64,000 bases of DNA from assembly GCF_036850765.1 (NCBI RefSeq), contig NC_089490.1, forward strand, positions 275,852,482-275,916,481. The letters run 5' to 3'. Within the stretch, counting starts at the first letter, position 1. Every line of letters begins with the position of its first letter. Shown here in pieces: positions 23,002-34,059 of the stretch. The translations under genes and the position numbers were made by a program. The notes below the pieces were generated by a model that saw only the letters and a program-made list of their open reading frames with translations, was not told the origin of the DNA and searched no databases. The DNA is from Saccopteryx bilineata (taxonomy: Eukaryota > Chordata > Mammalia > Chiroptera > Emballonuridae).

Positions 23002-23388
23002 TTTTTTTTTTTTTTCTGAAGCTGGAAACGGGGAGAGACAGTCAGACAGACTCCCACATGCGCCCGACAGGGATCCAGCCGGCACGCCCACCAGGGGCGA
23101 CGCTCTGCCCACCAGGGGGCGATGCTCTGCCCCTCCGGGGCGTCGCTCTGCGACCAGAGCCACTCTAGCGCCTGGGGCAGAGGCCAAGGAGCCATCCCCA
23201 GCACCTGGGCCATCTTTGCTCCAATGGAACCTTGGCTGCGGGAGGGGAAGAGAGAGACAGAGAGGAAGGAGGGGGGGGAGGGTGGAGAAGCAAATGGGCG
23301 CCTCTCCTATGTGCCCTGGCCGGGAATCAAACCCGGGTCCCCCGCACGGCAGGCCGATGCTCTACCGCTGAGCCAACCGGCCAGGGCC
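23002..23388 (-). mobile_element. tRNA-derived SINE, family A (minus), young
   Basis: A well-preserved copy with a T-run tail on the plus strand and a tRNA-like head at the right end. The exact 12-bp duplication cccatctgtctt is at 22990-23001 and 23389-23400. It has two CTCF-core-like units, at 23088-23099 and 23109-23121. Confidence 0.92.
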
Positions 23389-23400
23389 CCCATCTGTCTT

Positions 23401-24050
23401 GACTGGACCCTACAGCTTGTCTTTAAATTACTGCAAGCCTTCCTGACATCATTGACATATTTCACACTGTTCACTGGGTGGCTCTTGCCCCAACTGTCTG
23501 CCAAGGGAAGGTTTTAGACATGCAAATCATTAACTCCTCACTCTGTTTAGAACTGTAGTGTTCTTAGAGCAGGAAAGGGTCTTAAGGAATAGTGTCAGAG
23601 CTGCTTCCTTATTCACAGATGGCAATATGGACACCTGGAGAAGGAAAGACTCCAGGTGTGTTGAAGGTCTAAGCGTTTACCAGGGCAGAGGATGTCTGTG
23701 AAGTGGCAGGACTGGGGTCCTTATTACCACTTTGTCAGTGTACCCTGAGGAGTGAGTGTCAGCTGGCAGAAGTCAGGAGGGCTGAGAATTGCATATGTAG
23801 GTCTAGGGGTCTTGAACCTGAAAGTGACAGTGCTCATGAACCTCTATCCATCAAAGCTCTTAGCTGCTTATGAGGGGTGGGATGCTTCACAAACAAGAAC
23901 TGAACCCCAAAGTCTGAGTGTCTAGTTTCAAGGCTGTGAACAGAGATGGTGGCTGGTCACTCAACCATGAAATAAATAGGGGAATATTTCAATAAAAATA
24001 AAGATGTCTTTTCCTCACTGTCAGTTCTACTCCTCAGTACTGTAGACAAA
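23401..24050. other. Unique noncoding stretch, possible MIR-like trace
   Basis: The phrase 'cttattcacagatggcaata' near 23608 hints at a decayed MIR-type SINE, but this is weak. No gene is seen. Confidence 0.3.
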
Positions 24051-24052
24051 TA

Positions 24053-24638
24053 CAGTGTGTCTTTGGTGCACTTTTGACCTGTCACAGGAAAGCAATAAAA
24101 GACAATAGAAATGTGAAATCTGCACCAAATAAAAGGAAAACTCTCCCAGTTTCATACCTATTCAGTGCAGTTTGATGTGGGCTCACGTACAGATTTTTTA
24201 GGGCTCCTTAGGTAGCTATCCCGTATAGCCTCTACAGACTCGTCACTGACTGATGGCCTACCAGAATGGGTTTCTCCACCAAACTGCCTGTTTCCTTCAA
24301 CTGCTTATCCCACCGAGTAACGTTATTCCTATGTGGTGGTGCTTTGTTATAAACGCGCTGATATTCACGTTGCACTTTGGTCACGGATTCGAATTTAGCG
24401 AGCCACAGAACACACTGAGCTTTCCTCTGTACCATCCACATCTCGACTGGCATGGCCGTGGGCTGCTCTGCTGTACACAAAGTGTTACGTTATCATGTGC
24501 ATGCGCACACGCTGCCACATCATCCTACAGAAACTGGGAGGCTTTTCCTTTTATTTGGTGCAGATGTCACATTTCTATCATCTTTTGTTGCTTTCCTGTG
24601 ACCGGTCAAAAGTGTACCATGACTTTACGGACACACTG
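24053..24638 (-). mobile_element. Internally deleted Tc1/mariner-type transposon, copy 1 (586 bp)
   Basis: Long inverted terminal regions (about 90-100 bp) begin cagtgtgtc at 24053 and end gacacactg at 24638. TA dinucleotides at 24051-24052 and 24639-24640 fit mariner target duplication. Only the N-terminal DNA-binding part of the transposase frame remains between them, so it is non-autonomous. A sister copy lies at 56180-56727. The left end has lost about 15 bp relative to the other ends. Confidence 0.88.
24232..24480 (-). pseudogene. Mariner-type transposase N-terminus (helix-turn-helix), truncated
   Basis: An 82-codon frame reads ...VLWLAKFESVTKVQREYQ..APPHRNNVTRWDKQLKETGS. This is the N-terminal helix-turn-helix style (DUF4817-like) that binds the terminal repeats in some mariner-type transposases. 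The catalytic DDE/DDD domain is missing, so it cannot transpose itself. The second copy at 56351-56602 is about 85% similar by eye and keeps a further GRPSVSD linker motif. Confidence 0.75.
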
Positions 24639-24884
24639 TATTAATGGTTATAACTACATTTGCAAAGCAGTTATTTTCTTGAGGTGACCTTTCCTATGTT
24701 ACATCTCTGCAGATCTTGGAACAATGCCCTATGGACTCTGATTTACCCTATGTTATTAGTTCATGGCTGAATCAGAGTGTAAAAATGGAGTGAGATCCTG
24801 AAATGCGGTGCAGTTCAGCTTAGACACCTTGCAGAACTTGTTTGACCTTCTAAGCTTTTCTTTCTCCATGTAAATGAAGACAAA

Positions 24885-25690
24885 AGACAGACCCCATCTG
24901 CACACCAGTGTTCATAGCAGCATTAGTCATAATGGCCAAAAGGTAGAAGCCACCCAAGTGTCCATCTACAGATGAGTGGATAAAAAAAATGCAGTCTATT
25001 TACACAGTGGAATATTGTTTGACCTTAAAAAAGAAGAAAACTGCCCTGGCCAGTTGGCTCAGTGGTAGAGCATCGGCCTGGCATGCAGGAGTCCTGGGTT
25101 TGATTCCTGGCCAGGGCACACAAGAGAAGCACCCATCTTCTTCTCCACCCCTCCCCCTCTCCTTCCTCTCTGTCTTTCTCTTCCCCTCCCGCAGCCAAGG
25201 CTCCATGGCCTCTGCCTCAGGCGCTAGAATGGCTCTGGTTGCAACAGAGCAATGCCCCAGATGGGCAGAGCATCGCCCCCTGGTGGGCGTGCCAGGTGGA
25301 TCCTGGTTGGGCACATGTGGGAGTCTGTCTGGCTGCCTCCCTGTTTCCAACTTCATAAAAGTACAAAAAAAAAAAAAAAAGAGGAAGAAAACTCTGGCAC
25401 ATACTGAAACATGGATGAACCTTGAAGATACTGTGCTAAGTGAAATAAGACAGTCACAAAAAGACAAATACTGTAGGCGTCCTTTTTTAAATGAGATCCT
25501 TACAGTAGTCAAATTTATAGACAGAAAGTAGAATGATGGATGCCAGTTACTTAGCAAAGGGGGTCAGGGTGTTAGTGTTTAATGGGTGCAGAATTTTAGT
25601 TGGGGAAAGTGAAAAAGTTCTGGAGATGTGCTCCACAACAGTGTGAATATATTTAACACCAAAATAAGGAAGAAAATCCTCTTCCTCCTG
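24885..25690 (+). mobile_element. Old L1M 3' region (plus), split by a SINE
   Basis: The phrases 'cagcattagtcataatggcc', 'tgtccatctacagatgagtg', 'tgaaacatggatgaaccttg' and 'agtgaaataagacagtcaca' are the ORF2 end of old L1s, in plus orientation. A family A SINE splits it at 25043-25380. Confidence 0.8.
25043..25380 (+). mobile_element. tRNA-derived SINE, family A (plus)
   Basis: Head gccctggccagttggctcag, an A tail ending at 25380, and the exact duplication gaagaaaact at 25033-25042 and 25384-25393. It has one CTCF-core-like unit (cgccccctggtgg) at 25274-25286. A short stretch between 'aaggctcca' and 'tggcctctg' is deleted relative to other copies. Confidence 0.92.
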
Positions 25691-25829
25691 TGGTGCTCTC
25701 CAGCACCCTCTATTGACAAAGCTCAATCAACATCATGTCGCTGGTAAAGGAAAAAGGTTTTAGAATCCAGATCCAGCACAACATGCAGGCATGGAAGGGT
25801 GCACTTGGGGCTACAATGCAATATGTTAA

Positions 25830-26600
25830 TTCATATCAAGTTAGTTTAGGTGAGAGGGTGCAGTCATGACTAAGCCTGCCCCTTGAGAGATTTGCATTCT
25901 CACCAGAGGAGACAGAGTGCAAACATGACAAACAAGGGAACCACTTGTGTGGGTGGTGATGAGTACTTAGGAGAAATGTATACCAAGGAGGGGGTCAAAA
26001 GTATGTAAGTGTAGAGTTCCATGTGTATTCCTGTGGAGGTCAGGGAAAGACTCATGGAAAGAACATCGACTCTGGGAGACACACATACAGAGGCCTTGAG
26101 GTGGACACCCTGCTGGAGTTTGAAGGAAAGCAAGAAGGCCAATGTCACCACTGTGCAGTGAATGCAGCCAAGAGGAGGGCAAAGAGGGAGCAGGCATGAA
26201 GAGATGTGCATGTGTTTGTGTGTGCATGCGTGAATGTGTGTACATGTGAGTCTGTGCATGAATGTGCATATGCATGTGCACACATGTGTACACACATGAG
26301 GATGTGTGTATGTGCAGAGTATGATTGTGTGTGTGAATGTGTGAATGTGTGCAAGCATGCCTGTGTGTGCATGTGAATGCATGCATATGTGTGAGAGTGC
26401 ATGTAGGAGCACATGTGCACATGCATGTGTGTGCATGTGTATGCATGCACGTGTTGTGAACAAGATTTAAGAGGCTTGCAGACTATTAGGAAGATATTAG
26501 CTTCTACTCTGAGGGAGATGAGAAGCCACTGTGGAAGATCTAAGTAGAATTTTTTCCACTTTAACAGGCTCCTCTAGCTACTATGGGTAGAGCTGACTTG
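25830..26600 (-). mobile_element. L2 LINE fragment (minus), split by a TG-rich tract
   Basis: The text 'attctcaccagaggagacag', 'caaacatgacaaacaaggga', 'ggtcagggaaagactcatgg' and 'gatgagaagccactg' follows the reverse strand of the L2 3' region. The microsatellite at 26200-26455 lies within it. Confidence 0.6.
26200..26455. repeat. TG/CA-rich microsatellite (variant tgtgcatg units)
   Basis: About 250 bp of alternating purine-pyrimidine units (tgtg, tgca, catg). His/Thr/Cys-rich frames on the minus strand are artefacts of it. Such tracts can adopt Z-DNA. Confidence 0.85.
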
Positions 26601-29231
26601 TGATGGGTGGGGTGTGAACAGGGGACCAGTGTGGAGGAGTCCAGGGACAATGGAGGCACATACCAGAGAGGCAGCAGTGCAGATGCTGAGAGGTGGGCAA
26701 AAGCTGGGTGACTTTAAAGGTGGAGCCACCCGATCTGTTGAGGATAAAAACAAAGATGGTCTGAGTTGCTATTTTCTGAAAGGGTAGGAAATGGGGCTGA
26801 GTCTGCAGGTTCCGATAAGAAAGAAGCAGTGAATCACACAGCTGCTCTCTTACCTGCTTGGAGGGGCACAGGGAGAAGGCAGAGTGGTACCCGGCAGCTG
26901 AGCGGGGGGGGGGGCTCCTCAAGGACACTTTGCTCATGCAGGTGGCTCTGTCTTGAACTTGGCCATGTGCTCTTAGCTCCAGCTGGACATTGACATTTGA
27001 TTTTGGTGCCCAGTCTCTAAAAGCAAATTTCTAACTGGTGGGCTGAGCTGTTCTCTGGACAAGAGAGGTCTTGCCCTATGAACTTGAAAAATATATTGAG
27101 GCAAATCAAGCTCTATTGTCTTGAAAAATAGCTATTGTGTTTTTACCAATTAGGAATGTGCCGATGGTTAAAGGAGTGGTGTCTACAGAAGCCTATAACC
27201 ACTTACTGCTACTGTAAGTCACTGGGTTATAAGGTACTGCTCAGGAGGAAGGACCAGAGGCAGGATCTCTAATATAGAGTACATTTTAACTAAGTCAGAC
27301 TTTTTGGAGAAAAATAAAGGAGAGAAATAAGGTCATGTCCTGGGGGTGGAGGAAGGAGGAGTTCACTCAAATGAGTGTCTATTCTGTTACCTGCCCACTT
27401 CTTTCGTTCTCCATAAACAAGCATTACCTCCTCGCCTCTTCCATTCTGTCCTCAACTGCTCCCAGCTCAGCCCTGAGCTGATACATGGATATTCAAGACC
27501 ATAATGTCACTCCAGCACAGGCTGTCAGATACTGTCCAGCTTAAGAGGGAATGCAATTCATCTCTGGTACCCTGTGTGAAAGGTGGCAAAACAATACAGA
27601 CTGTGCTCCTTAAATAAAGACACCATTCACCATTTTATCAGAGCTATTGGACATCTTCAGAAAATAAGGCTTGCTCCATTGTGGTGTGAATGCAAATTGC
27701 CTTTCCAGGCTAAATACAATCTTTTAGCATTCAGTCTTTTGAATTATCCATGCCCATCTTCACCAGCATTAGCAGAGGTAATTGAAAATTGGCAGCACTT
27801 AAATTTCATGGTTTTGAAAGCGCCTCAGAAAGCTCGTGAATGTCTTAAGATAATTAGAGCGCCGTTGATTCCTGCCCAGAGGAGTCTTCCAAGCTCCTCC
27901 TAACCAACTGCAGGATCTCAAAGCACCTGCCTTCTCTGTCCTCCAGAACACCCAAGAGATTTTACTCATCTTATTTTGATGCATCAGGAGGTGATTCAGA
28001 TCCCTTCTGTGATTGCAAAAGTTTTTTCTTTGTGTGAGACCTGTGGGATGTATTTGAATGACTAGTGGCATTGGCTTGTCCTCAGTTCTGGTCACCAGTG
28101 CTGGTGCTGAGAGGATGCAATGTGCTCTTCTTGCACTGTGGGGTGTCTCCTAGGTGTGTTCAGTCTCCTGCTGCTTTTAGCTTAGTACAGCTGGGCAGGG
28201 GTAGGCTGGTTTTAAGGCCAGTTTTAAAGAGGAGTATTTTGACTGCTCTGCCTTATGAAGATTTGCCATGTGTTAAGACTATAAATCATTGAAGCCAAAA
28301 CCTGCTATTAATTAGAGCTGATAAACACACTAAAGAAATATGTAATCCTTTTTTTCTGGGACCTGGAGATTTTCACAGCCTAACATTTGTGCACTGAAAA
28401 TAGTAGTCTTCATGGCTTTAGCATGGCTGCAATTGGGTAATTACTAAAGGCACTGCTTGCTGTGCCCCAGTGAGCCATGCTTCCATCTGAAATGTCTTTT
28501 GGGGTGTTGTTTGATAACTGTCTCTGGCAGCTTTTGGCTGGCTTATAATGAACACAAACACTCCTGCAAAATTACCGGTCGGAGGACCTTTCTGAAAGCT
28601 TGCCCCCAAGTGTTATTTCTCTGAGGAATAGGGGTCAGTAAACACAATTCTTAGACTCTTTCATCATTGTATCTGTTCTCTGTGGGTTGGTTTTTATTTT
28701 TCTCCCTTTCAAACAATTGCCTTTTAAAACCTTCCACCATGCTATCAGCTTTTGGAAAATAATTTTCATTATCAAATAATTTGCCTGATGTGGTTTTGAA
28801 GTCAGGTGTGTTTTTTTTTTCATAAAGAATTTTTGAAAAACATTTCATGAATTCAGACTACAATTTTTGGTAAATTCTCAACTAGCTCTCCAATTGTAAC
28901 TCTCCCGTAAGCATTTGTCTGACCCACGTTTGGTGTGCAGTCTTAAAGCCAAGAAAGATTCATGAGCCAGGTGCTGGCAGAAGAATTCACATCCATAGGG
29001 ACTTTGGCGACAGCAGTGGGTAGAGGCAGCAACACATTTGAATAAATGTGCCCAGAAGTACATTGTTCATTGACATTGGCTGCAACTCTTGATCACTAAT
29101 GCGGTGACACTTTGAACAGCTCCCAAGGCTGTACCCTTCCAGCACGGTTGGGCTAAGATTTTGGGTTTCTCATCCCTACTTCTTTCCGCCCTCTCTAGCA
29201 TCTTATAATTCACAACAACCCAGGGCTTCAC
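26600..29231. other. Unique stretch with candidate conserved noncoding DNA
   Basis: No repeats recognised. 27560-27900 and 28240-28600 are balanced-composition, low-CpG DNA with TAAT-type motifs ('taattagagctgataaac' near 28310, 'gataattagagcg' near 27850) and no simple repeats. This look is common in conserved enhancers, but conservation cannot be seen from one sequence. Confidence 0.3.
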
Positions 29232-29257
29232 AAAGAGAACTTCTTCACCACTTTCTT

Positions 29258-29258
29258 T

Positions 29259-29291
<33 letters not shown>

Positions 29292-29466
29292 TTATTTAAA
29301 GATTTTATTTATTCATTTTAGAGAGGAGAGAGAGAGAGAGGGGATGAGGAGCAGGAAGCATCAACTCCCATATATGTCTTGACCAGGCAAGCCCAGGGTT
29401 TTAAACCGGCAACCTCAGCATTCCAGGTCGATACTTTATCCTCTGAGCAACCACAGGTCAGGCTAG
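29258..29466 (-). mobile_element. tRNA-derived SINE, family B (minus), microsatellite tail
   Basis: On the minus strand the head is cctgacctgtggttgctcag, with a 'ccggtttaaaaccctgggct' box and a short body. Its tail has become (TG)n(TA)n at 29259-29290. A 26-bp target duplication with two mismatches lies at 29232-29257 and 29467-29492. Confidence 0.9.
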
Positions 29467-29492
29467 AAAGAGAAATTCTTCGCCACTTTCTT

Positions 29493-29924
29493 GTCATGCA
29501 TTTTTTAGCCTTAGTCAGCAAAATTGTTTGATAAAAGTCTATTTTGCCAGTCATTGGTCTTTTTTCATTGAAATCTAGGTGTTGTTATTTTTTACGGAAT
29601 CATTGTAAATTATGGTTTTAATGTTTTAAGTACTTCATCAAATGTCTTGAGCAAAGTGAGGGAGACCCATCATACTGGGTGCCCAGTGTGCAACACTGAC
29701 TTGCCTTTAGCTCCAGTATTTTTGGGTTCTCAGGTCAGTTATAGTAAAACATAGTATATTTATCTTTAACACCAAGACATGTTAGGATGGGGTCAAATTG
29801 TATTATGGTGGATGAAATATTGACATATGTCATTAACTGTATTTAAGGGCATACATTTCTGTGGTGCACTGAAGGGTGGAGGAGTAGCTAAGGCAGAGTA
29901 TGGCTCTACTTATAACCTGAACTC
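29493..29924. other. Unique noncoding stretch
   Basis: AT-rich, with nothing recognisable. Confidence 0.35.
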
Positions 29925-29940
29925 AAAAGCTCCAAGTTTT

Positions 29941-30918
29941 TTTTAAAAATAATTTTATTTTTTTAATGGGGCGACATCAATAAATCAGGATACATATATT
30001 CAAAGGTAACAAGTCCAGGTTATCTTGTTGTTCAATTATGTTGCATACCCATCACCCAAAGTCAGATTGTCCTCTGTCACCTTCTATCTATTTTTCTTTG
30101 TGCCCCTCCCCCTCCTCCTTTCCCTCTCCCTTTCCCCCCTCCCCCCGTAACCACCACACTCTTATCAATGTCTCTTAGTTTCACTTTTATGTCCCACCTA
30201 CGTATGGAATAATGCAGTTTCTGTTTTTTTCTGATTTACTTATTTCGCTTTGTATCATGTTATCAAGATCCCACCATTTTGCTGTAAATGATCTGATGTC
30301 ATCATTTCTTATGGCTGAGTAGTATTCCATAGTGTATATGTGCCACATATTCTTTATCCAGTCATCTATTGATGGGCTTTTTGGTTGTTTCCATGTCCTG
30401 GCCACTGTGAACAATGCTGCAATGAACATGGGGCTGCATGTGTCTTTACGTATCAATGTTTCTGAGTTTTGGGGGTATATACCCAGTAGAGGGATTGCTG
30501 GGTCATAAGGTAGTTCTATTTTCAGTTTTTTGAGGAACCACCATACTTTCTTCCATAATGGTTGTACTACTTTACATTCCCACCAACAGTGGATGAGGGT
30601 TCCTTTTTCTCCACAGCCTCTCCAACATTTGCTATTACCTGTCTTGTTAATAATAGCTAATCTAACAGGTGTGAGGTGGTATCTCATTGCAGTTTTGATT
30701 TGCATTTCTCTAATAACTAAAGAAGATGAGCATCTTTTCATATATCTGTTGGCAATTTGTATTTCTTCCTGGGAGAAGTGTCTGTTCATGTCCTCTTGTC
30801 ATTTTTTTATTGGATTGTTTGTTTGTTTGCTGTTGAGTTTTATGAGTTCTTTGTATATTTTGGATATTAGGCCCTTATCTGAGCTGTTGTTTGAAAATAT
30901 CATTTCCCATTTAGTTGG
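29941..30918 (-). mobile_element. 5'-truncated L1 (minus), young
   Basis: A 978-bp L1 3' end: 3' UTR (29941-30186) with a C-rich tract on the plus strand, then the ORF2 C-terminus, truncated at 30918. The exact 16-bp duplication aaaagctccaagtttt is at 29925-29940 and 30919-30934. It is very similar to the L1 at 17931-18955, so the two come from the same recent subfamily. Confidence 0.93.
30187..30789 (-). pseudogene. L1 ORF2 C-terminal fragment, open 200 codons
   Basis: From [20 protein letters not shown] to the natural stop after CIIPYVGGT the frame is uninterrupted. It includes [15 protein letters not shown], the cysteine-rich C-terminal motif of L1 ORF2, and the conserved [15 protein letters not shown] end. 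Immediately upstream a TGA replaces a Trp codon (IKK*QED), shared with the copy at 17931. The rest of ORF2 is absent through 5' truncation. Confidence 0.9.
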
Positions 30919-31264
30919 AAAAGCTCCAAGTTTTATTTTTTTTAATGTTCATCTTTCCCCTGACTTTGTTGCTTACTTTTCTTTTTATTCTTTTTAATAT
31001 TTATTGGGTGAATTTGTAGCTATACCTGAGTCTTAGCCTTCACTTAGTAAGCATTTGTATGTGTCAAATGCATACCAAAGCCACTCTTCTTCCCTTCCCC
31101 AGCTTCTCCTCTGCTAACAAGACTTCAGTCTGTAACACGTGAGATCTTTGATCTCAGGGGCAGTTGGCCCCAGGGTCACGATTGGCCCAAATCACCTATG
31201 TGACCCCATTTCTCTTTGCTAGTGACAATCTGCCTATGACCTAGTTCTGGCCTATGAAACTTGT

Positions 31265-31580
31265 ATTAAGTTACCTATCATTATATAACAAATTATCCTA
31301 AACCATGGTGGTTTAGATGACTATGAATATTATTCTGATAGTTTCTGTGGTCAAGGAACTTGAGTGTGGCTTAGTTGGGTAGTTCCGGCTTGGGGTCTCT
31401 CACGAGGTTTCAATAAAGATGTCTGTCAATTCATCTGTGGTCATCTAAAGACTTGCCAGGGGATAGAGGAGTCACATCCAAGGTGGCTTACTCTCATGGC
31501 TGGCACACTGGTGCTGGCTGTTGACTGGAGGCTTCAGTTCCTCTCACTATGGTTCTTTCTAACATGTCTTCAAAACCTGG
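31265..31580 (-). repeat. Ancient mammalian repeat (LTR-like, unassigned)
   Basis: The run 'tatataacaaattatcctaa', 'ggtggtttagatgac', 'gtggcttagttgggtagttc', 'ggctggcacactggtgctgg' matches the layout of an old mammal-wide repeat. It is strongly decayed and the family is not named. Confidence 0.4.
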
Positions 31581-31587
31581 GGCTGCA

Positions 31588-31755
31588 GCCCTGTCCAGAG
31601 AGTTTAGTTGGTCTGAACATTGTCCCAAAGCACAGAGGTTGCTGGTTCAATCCCCAATCAGGGCACACATGAGAAAGATGTTCCTGTCTCTCTCTTGCTT
31701 TCTCCCTTTCTCTCTCTAAAATCAGTAAAATAAACATTAAGAAAAATAATAAAAC
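31588..31755 (+). mobile_element. tRNA-derived SINE, family C (plus)
   Basis: Head gccctgtccagagagtttag, box 'gctggttcaatcccca', a CT-rich body (tctctctcttgctttctccc) and an A-rich tail. A short duplication gctgcag lies at 31582-31588 and 31761-31767. Confidence 0.8.
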
Positions 31756-31767
31756 ATGAAGCTGCAG

Positions 31768-33645
31768 TCACTATGCAGCACCCATAAGAACACAGGGAAT
31801 AGAATAAAGGCCAATAAGGAAAGAAAAGAGAAATAAAAAGATAGAAACATCCTGGGTCATTGACAGCACTGTGGAACATGTAAACCCAGATAAGCAATCA
31901 GCAATCTTTAGGTTTCTAATTGTAAGCACAAATAAATCTCTAGGTTTTAAAAAATAAGTGTTATTTTGAGATAGTTTAAGACTCATAAGAAGTTACAAAA
32001 ATAATACAGAAAGTTCTTGTGTAACATTTGTATGATCTTGCATAGCCACGGTACTTTATCAAAACCAGGAACTTGATATCCGCACAATACTATTAGCTTG
32101 CCTGCGACCTCATCTGGATGTCACCATAAACTTCTATTTTTAAACAATACGATTGATTGCATTTGTCTCTTACTTGCTATGGAAAGCACTCATAGCTGAA
32201 ATATCATGAGACTAAATAGATACACAGACACTCCATTTTTGATTTTCAGAGTGGATTGTCGGTAGACAGACACTTGGGAATGTTTTCCTTTGAATGTCTT
32301 TAATGACGTTTCTGTCCAACTGACAGAACACAGAGATGGACTTGTTTTGAGAAGCTTTATATTATAATGATTGTCAAAAATGGGTTCTTTTCTGAACCAT
32401 AACTTTCAGAGACCTCTCCCATGAATTCATTAAGGTTTGACCTCACTCTCATGTTCTTTTGTTCATTGTGAGCGATTATGTCCAAATAATCATATGTGAA
32501 TTTCTGCTCTGAAGGAGCCTGGTGCTTACCAGCTCCTGTACTCACACATGGAGAGGATCCTGCACACTCATCCTCCTGTTCCCTGTGCGAAGCAGGGCCT
32601 AGTGTATGGTGGCTGCTAAGAGTGTGCTCAGTGAGTAGGCGAATGAGTGACTGGGTTTAGGTGAAGCATGGCACCGTGTCTGGAGTATGATGTGGATGAG
32701 TGGGTGGGTTAGAAAATGGGCACTGCTGTAATGTCACTGCTGTGATGTCACCTGTAAACCTTGCTCTTAGACTCCAGGGTTTCCCTTCAGGTGGTTGGTC
32801 CACTATTTTACTCCTCATGGGGAAGGCTGCTGGGCTGGCTGAGTTTGCCAGTCGTGTCTCTGTGCACATGGCTGGGCCCGGGCCCGGGCCACCTATTCAA
32901 TATACCCTTGGGTGGATTTGAGAGGCACTAAGGGGCTCCTCCGCTAACCCATCTGTCTCATCCAAATATGACGGATGCCTCTGTCCCGCCATTTAGGGGT
33001 CTTTCATAAAATGAACACTTTATGAAAGTGTGTTTTGAGATTGGTTTATTTCTAGCAATAAAAGACAGGAGCTGGCTCCTCAAGGGCAACACTGAAATAA
33101 ATCTGATGAAGCTGAGGCTGCTCACGTGTGAGAGAGACTGAAGCCCAAGTGTGGGGCTGGGGGTGAGCCTTCCCGGGCTGTCACTCTCCTGGGGCAGACA
33201 GCCCGGAGTGAAGGCAGTCAGCACTTGCAGAAAGCCAGAGGCCCTTGGGGAGCTGTCCTGCCGCATTCCAGAAATATTGCTCAGACGACATTGCTCCTTA
33301 ACTTTTCTGTGTTGTTTATAGATCTGTTATCAAACTGTATAGCATATGACATTCCAGTGGTCTAAAATATGTTAAGACAGAGACTTAGCAATAGCGTCAG
33401 TCTGGAAATGTTTCCTTTCTCCTAGGTCTTAGTTCCTTCTGTCTCCCGCTCTCATCCTGGTTGGTAAGGTGGCGATGCTGAATGGCCCGGACTCGGGGCC
33501 TCCTCCCACGGGAGAAAGCTTCACTCAGCAGCAGGAGGAAACTGGGCATTTCCTTGGCGCTACAACATTCGTATTAATGCAGGGGTTTGCCTCTGGGGAT
33601 AACAGTTTTTATTATTTTCAGCATTTGTGATGCCATCTATTTATA
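31768..33645. other. Unique noncoding stretch
   Basis: No repeat family recognised. It contains a 16-bp GC palindrome at 32875-32890. Short frames throughout lack domains. Confidence 0.35.
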
Positions 33646-33649
33646 TATT

Positions 33650-34039
33650 TTTTTGTATTTTTCTGAAGCTAGAAACGGGGAGAGACAATCAGACAGACTC
33701 CCGCATGCGCCCGACTGGGATCCACCCGGCACGCCCACCAGGGGGCGACGCTCTGCCCACCAGGGGGCGATGCTCTGCCCCTCCGGGGTGTCGTTCTGTT
33801 GCTACCAGAGCCACTCTAGCGCCTGGGGCAGAGGCCAAGGAGCCATCCCCAGCGCCCGGGCCATCTTTGCTCCAATGGAGCCTCGGGCTGCGGGAGGGGA
33901 ATAGAGAGACAGAGAGGAAGGAGGGGGGGAGGGGTGGAGAAGCAGATGGGTGCTTTTCCTGTGTGCCCTGGTCGGGAATCGAACCCGGGACTTCTGCACG
34001 CCAGGCCGACGCTCTACCACCGAGCCAACCAGCCAGGGC
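33650..34039 (-). mobile_element. tRNA-derived SINE, family A (minus), young
   Basis: A well-preserved copy. The tRNA-like head is at the right end (gccctggctggttggctcgg on the minus strand). A duplication of the type tatttatat lies at 33638 and 34040. It has two CTCF-core-like units exactly 22 bp apart, at 33735-33747 and 33757-33769. Confidence 0.92.
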
Positions 34040-34059
34040 TATTTATATTTTTAAAGTAA

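Noticed and set aside
25900..26463. Long His/Thr/Cys-rich frames on the minus strand (up to 187 codons)
   Set aside because: They are translations of a TG/CA microsatellite in several frames at once, with no domain.
27583..27903. 106-codon open frame
   Set aside because: No known motif; the DNA looks more like conserved noncoding sequence, and no splice sites or start context support a gene.
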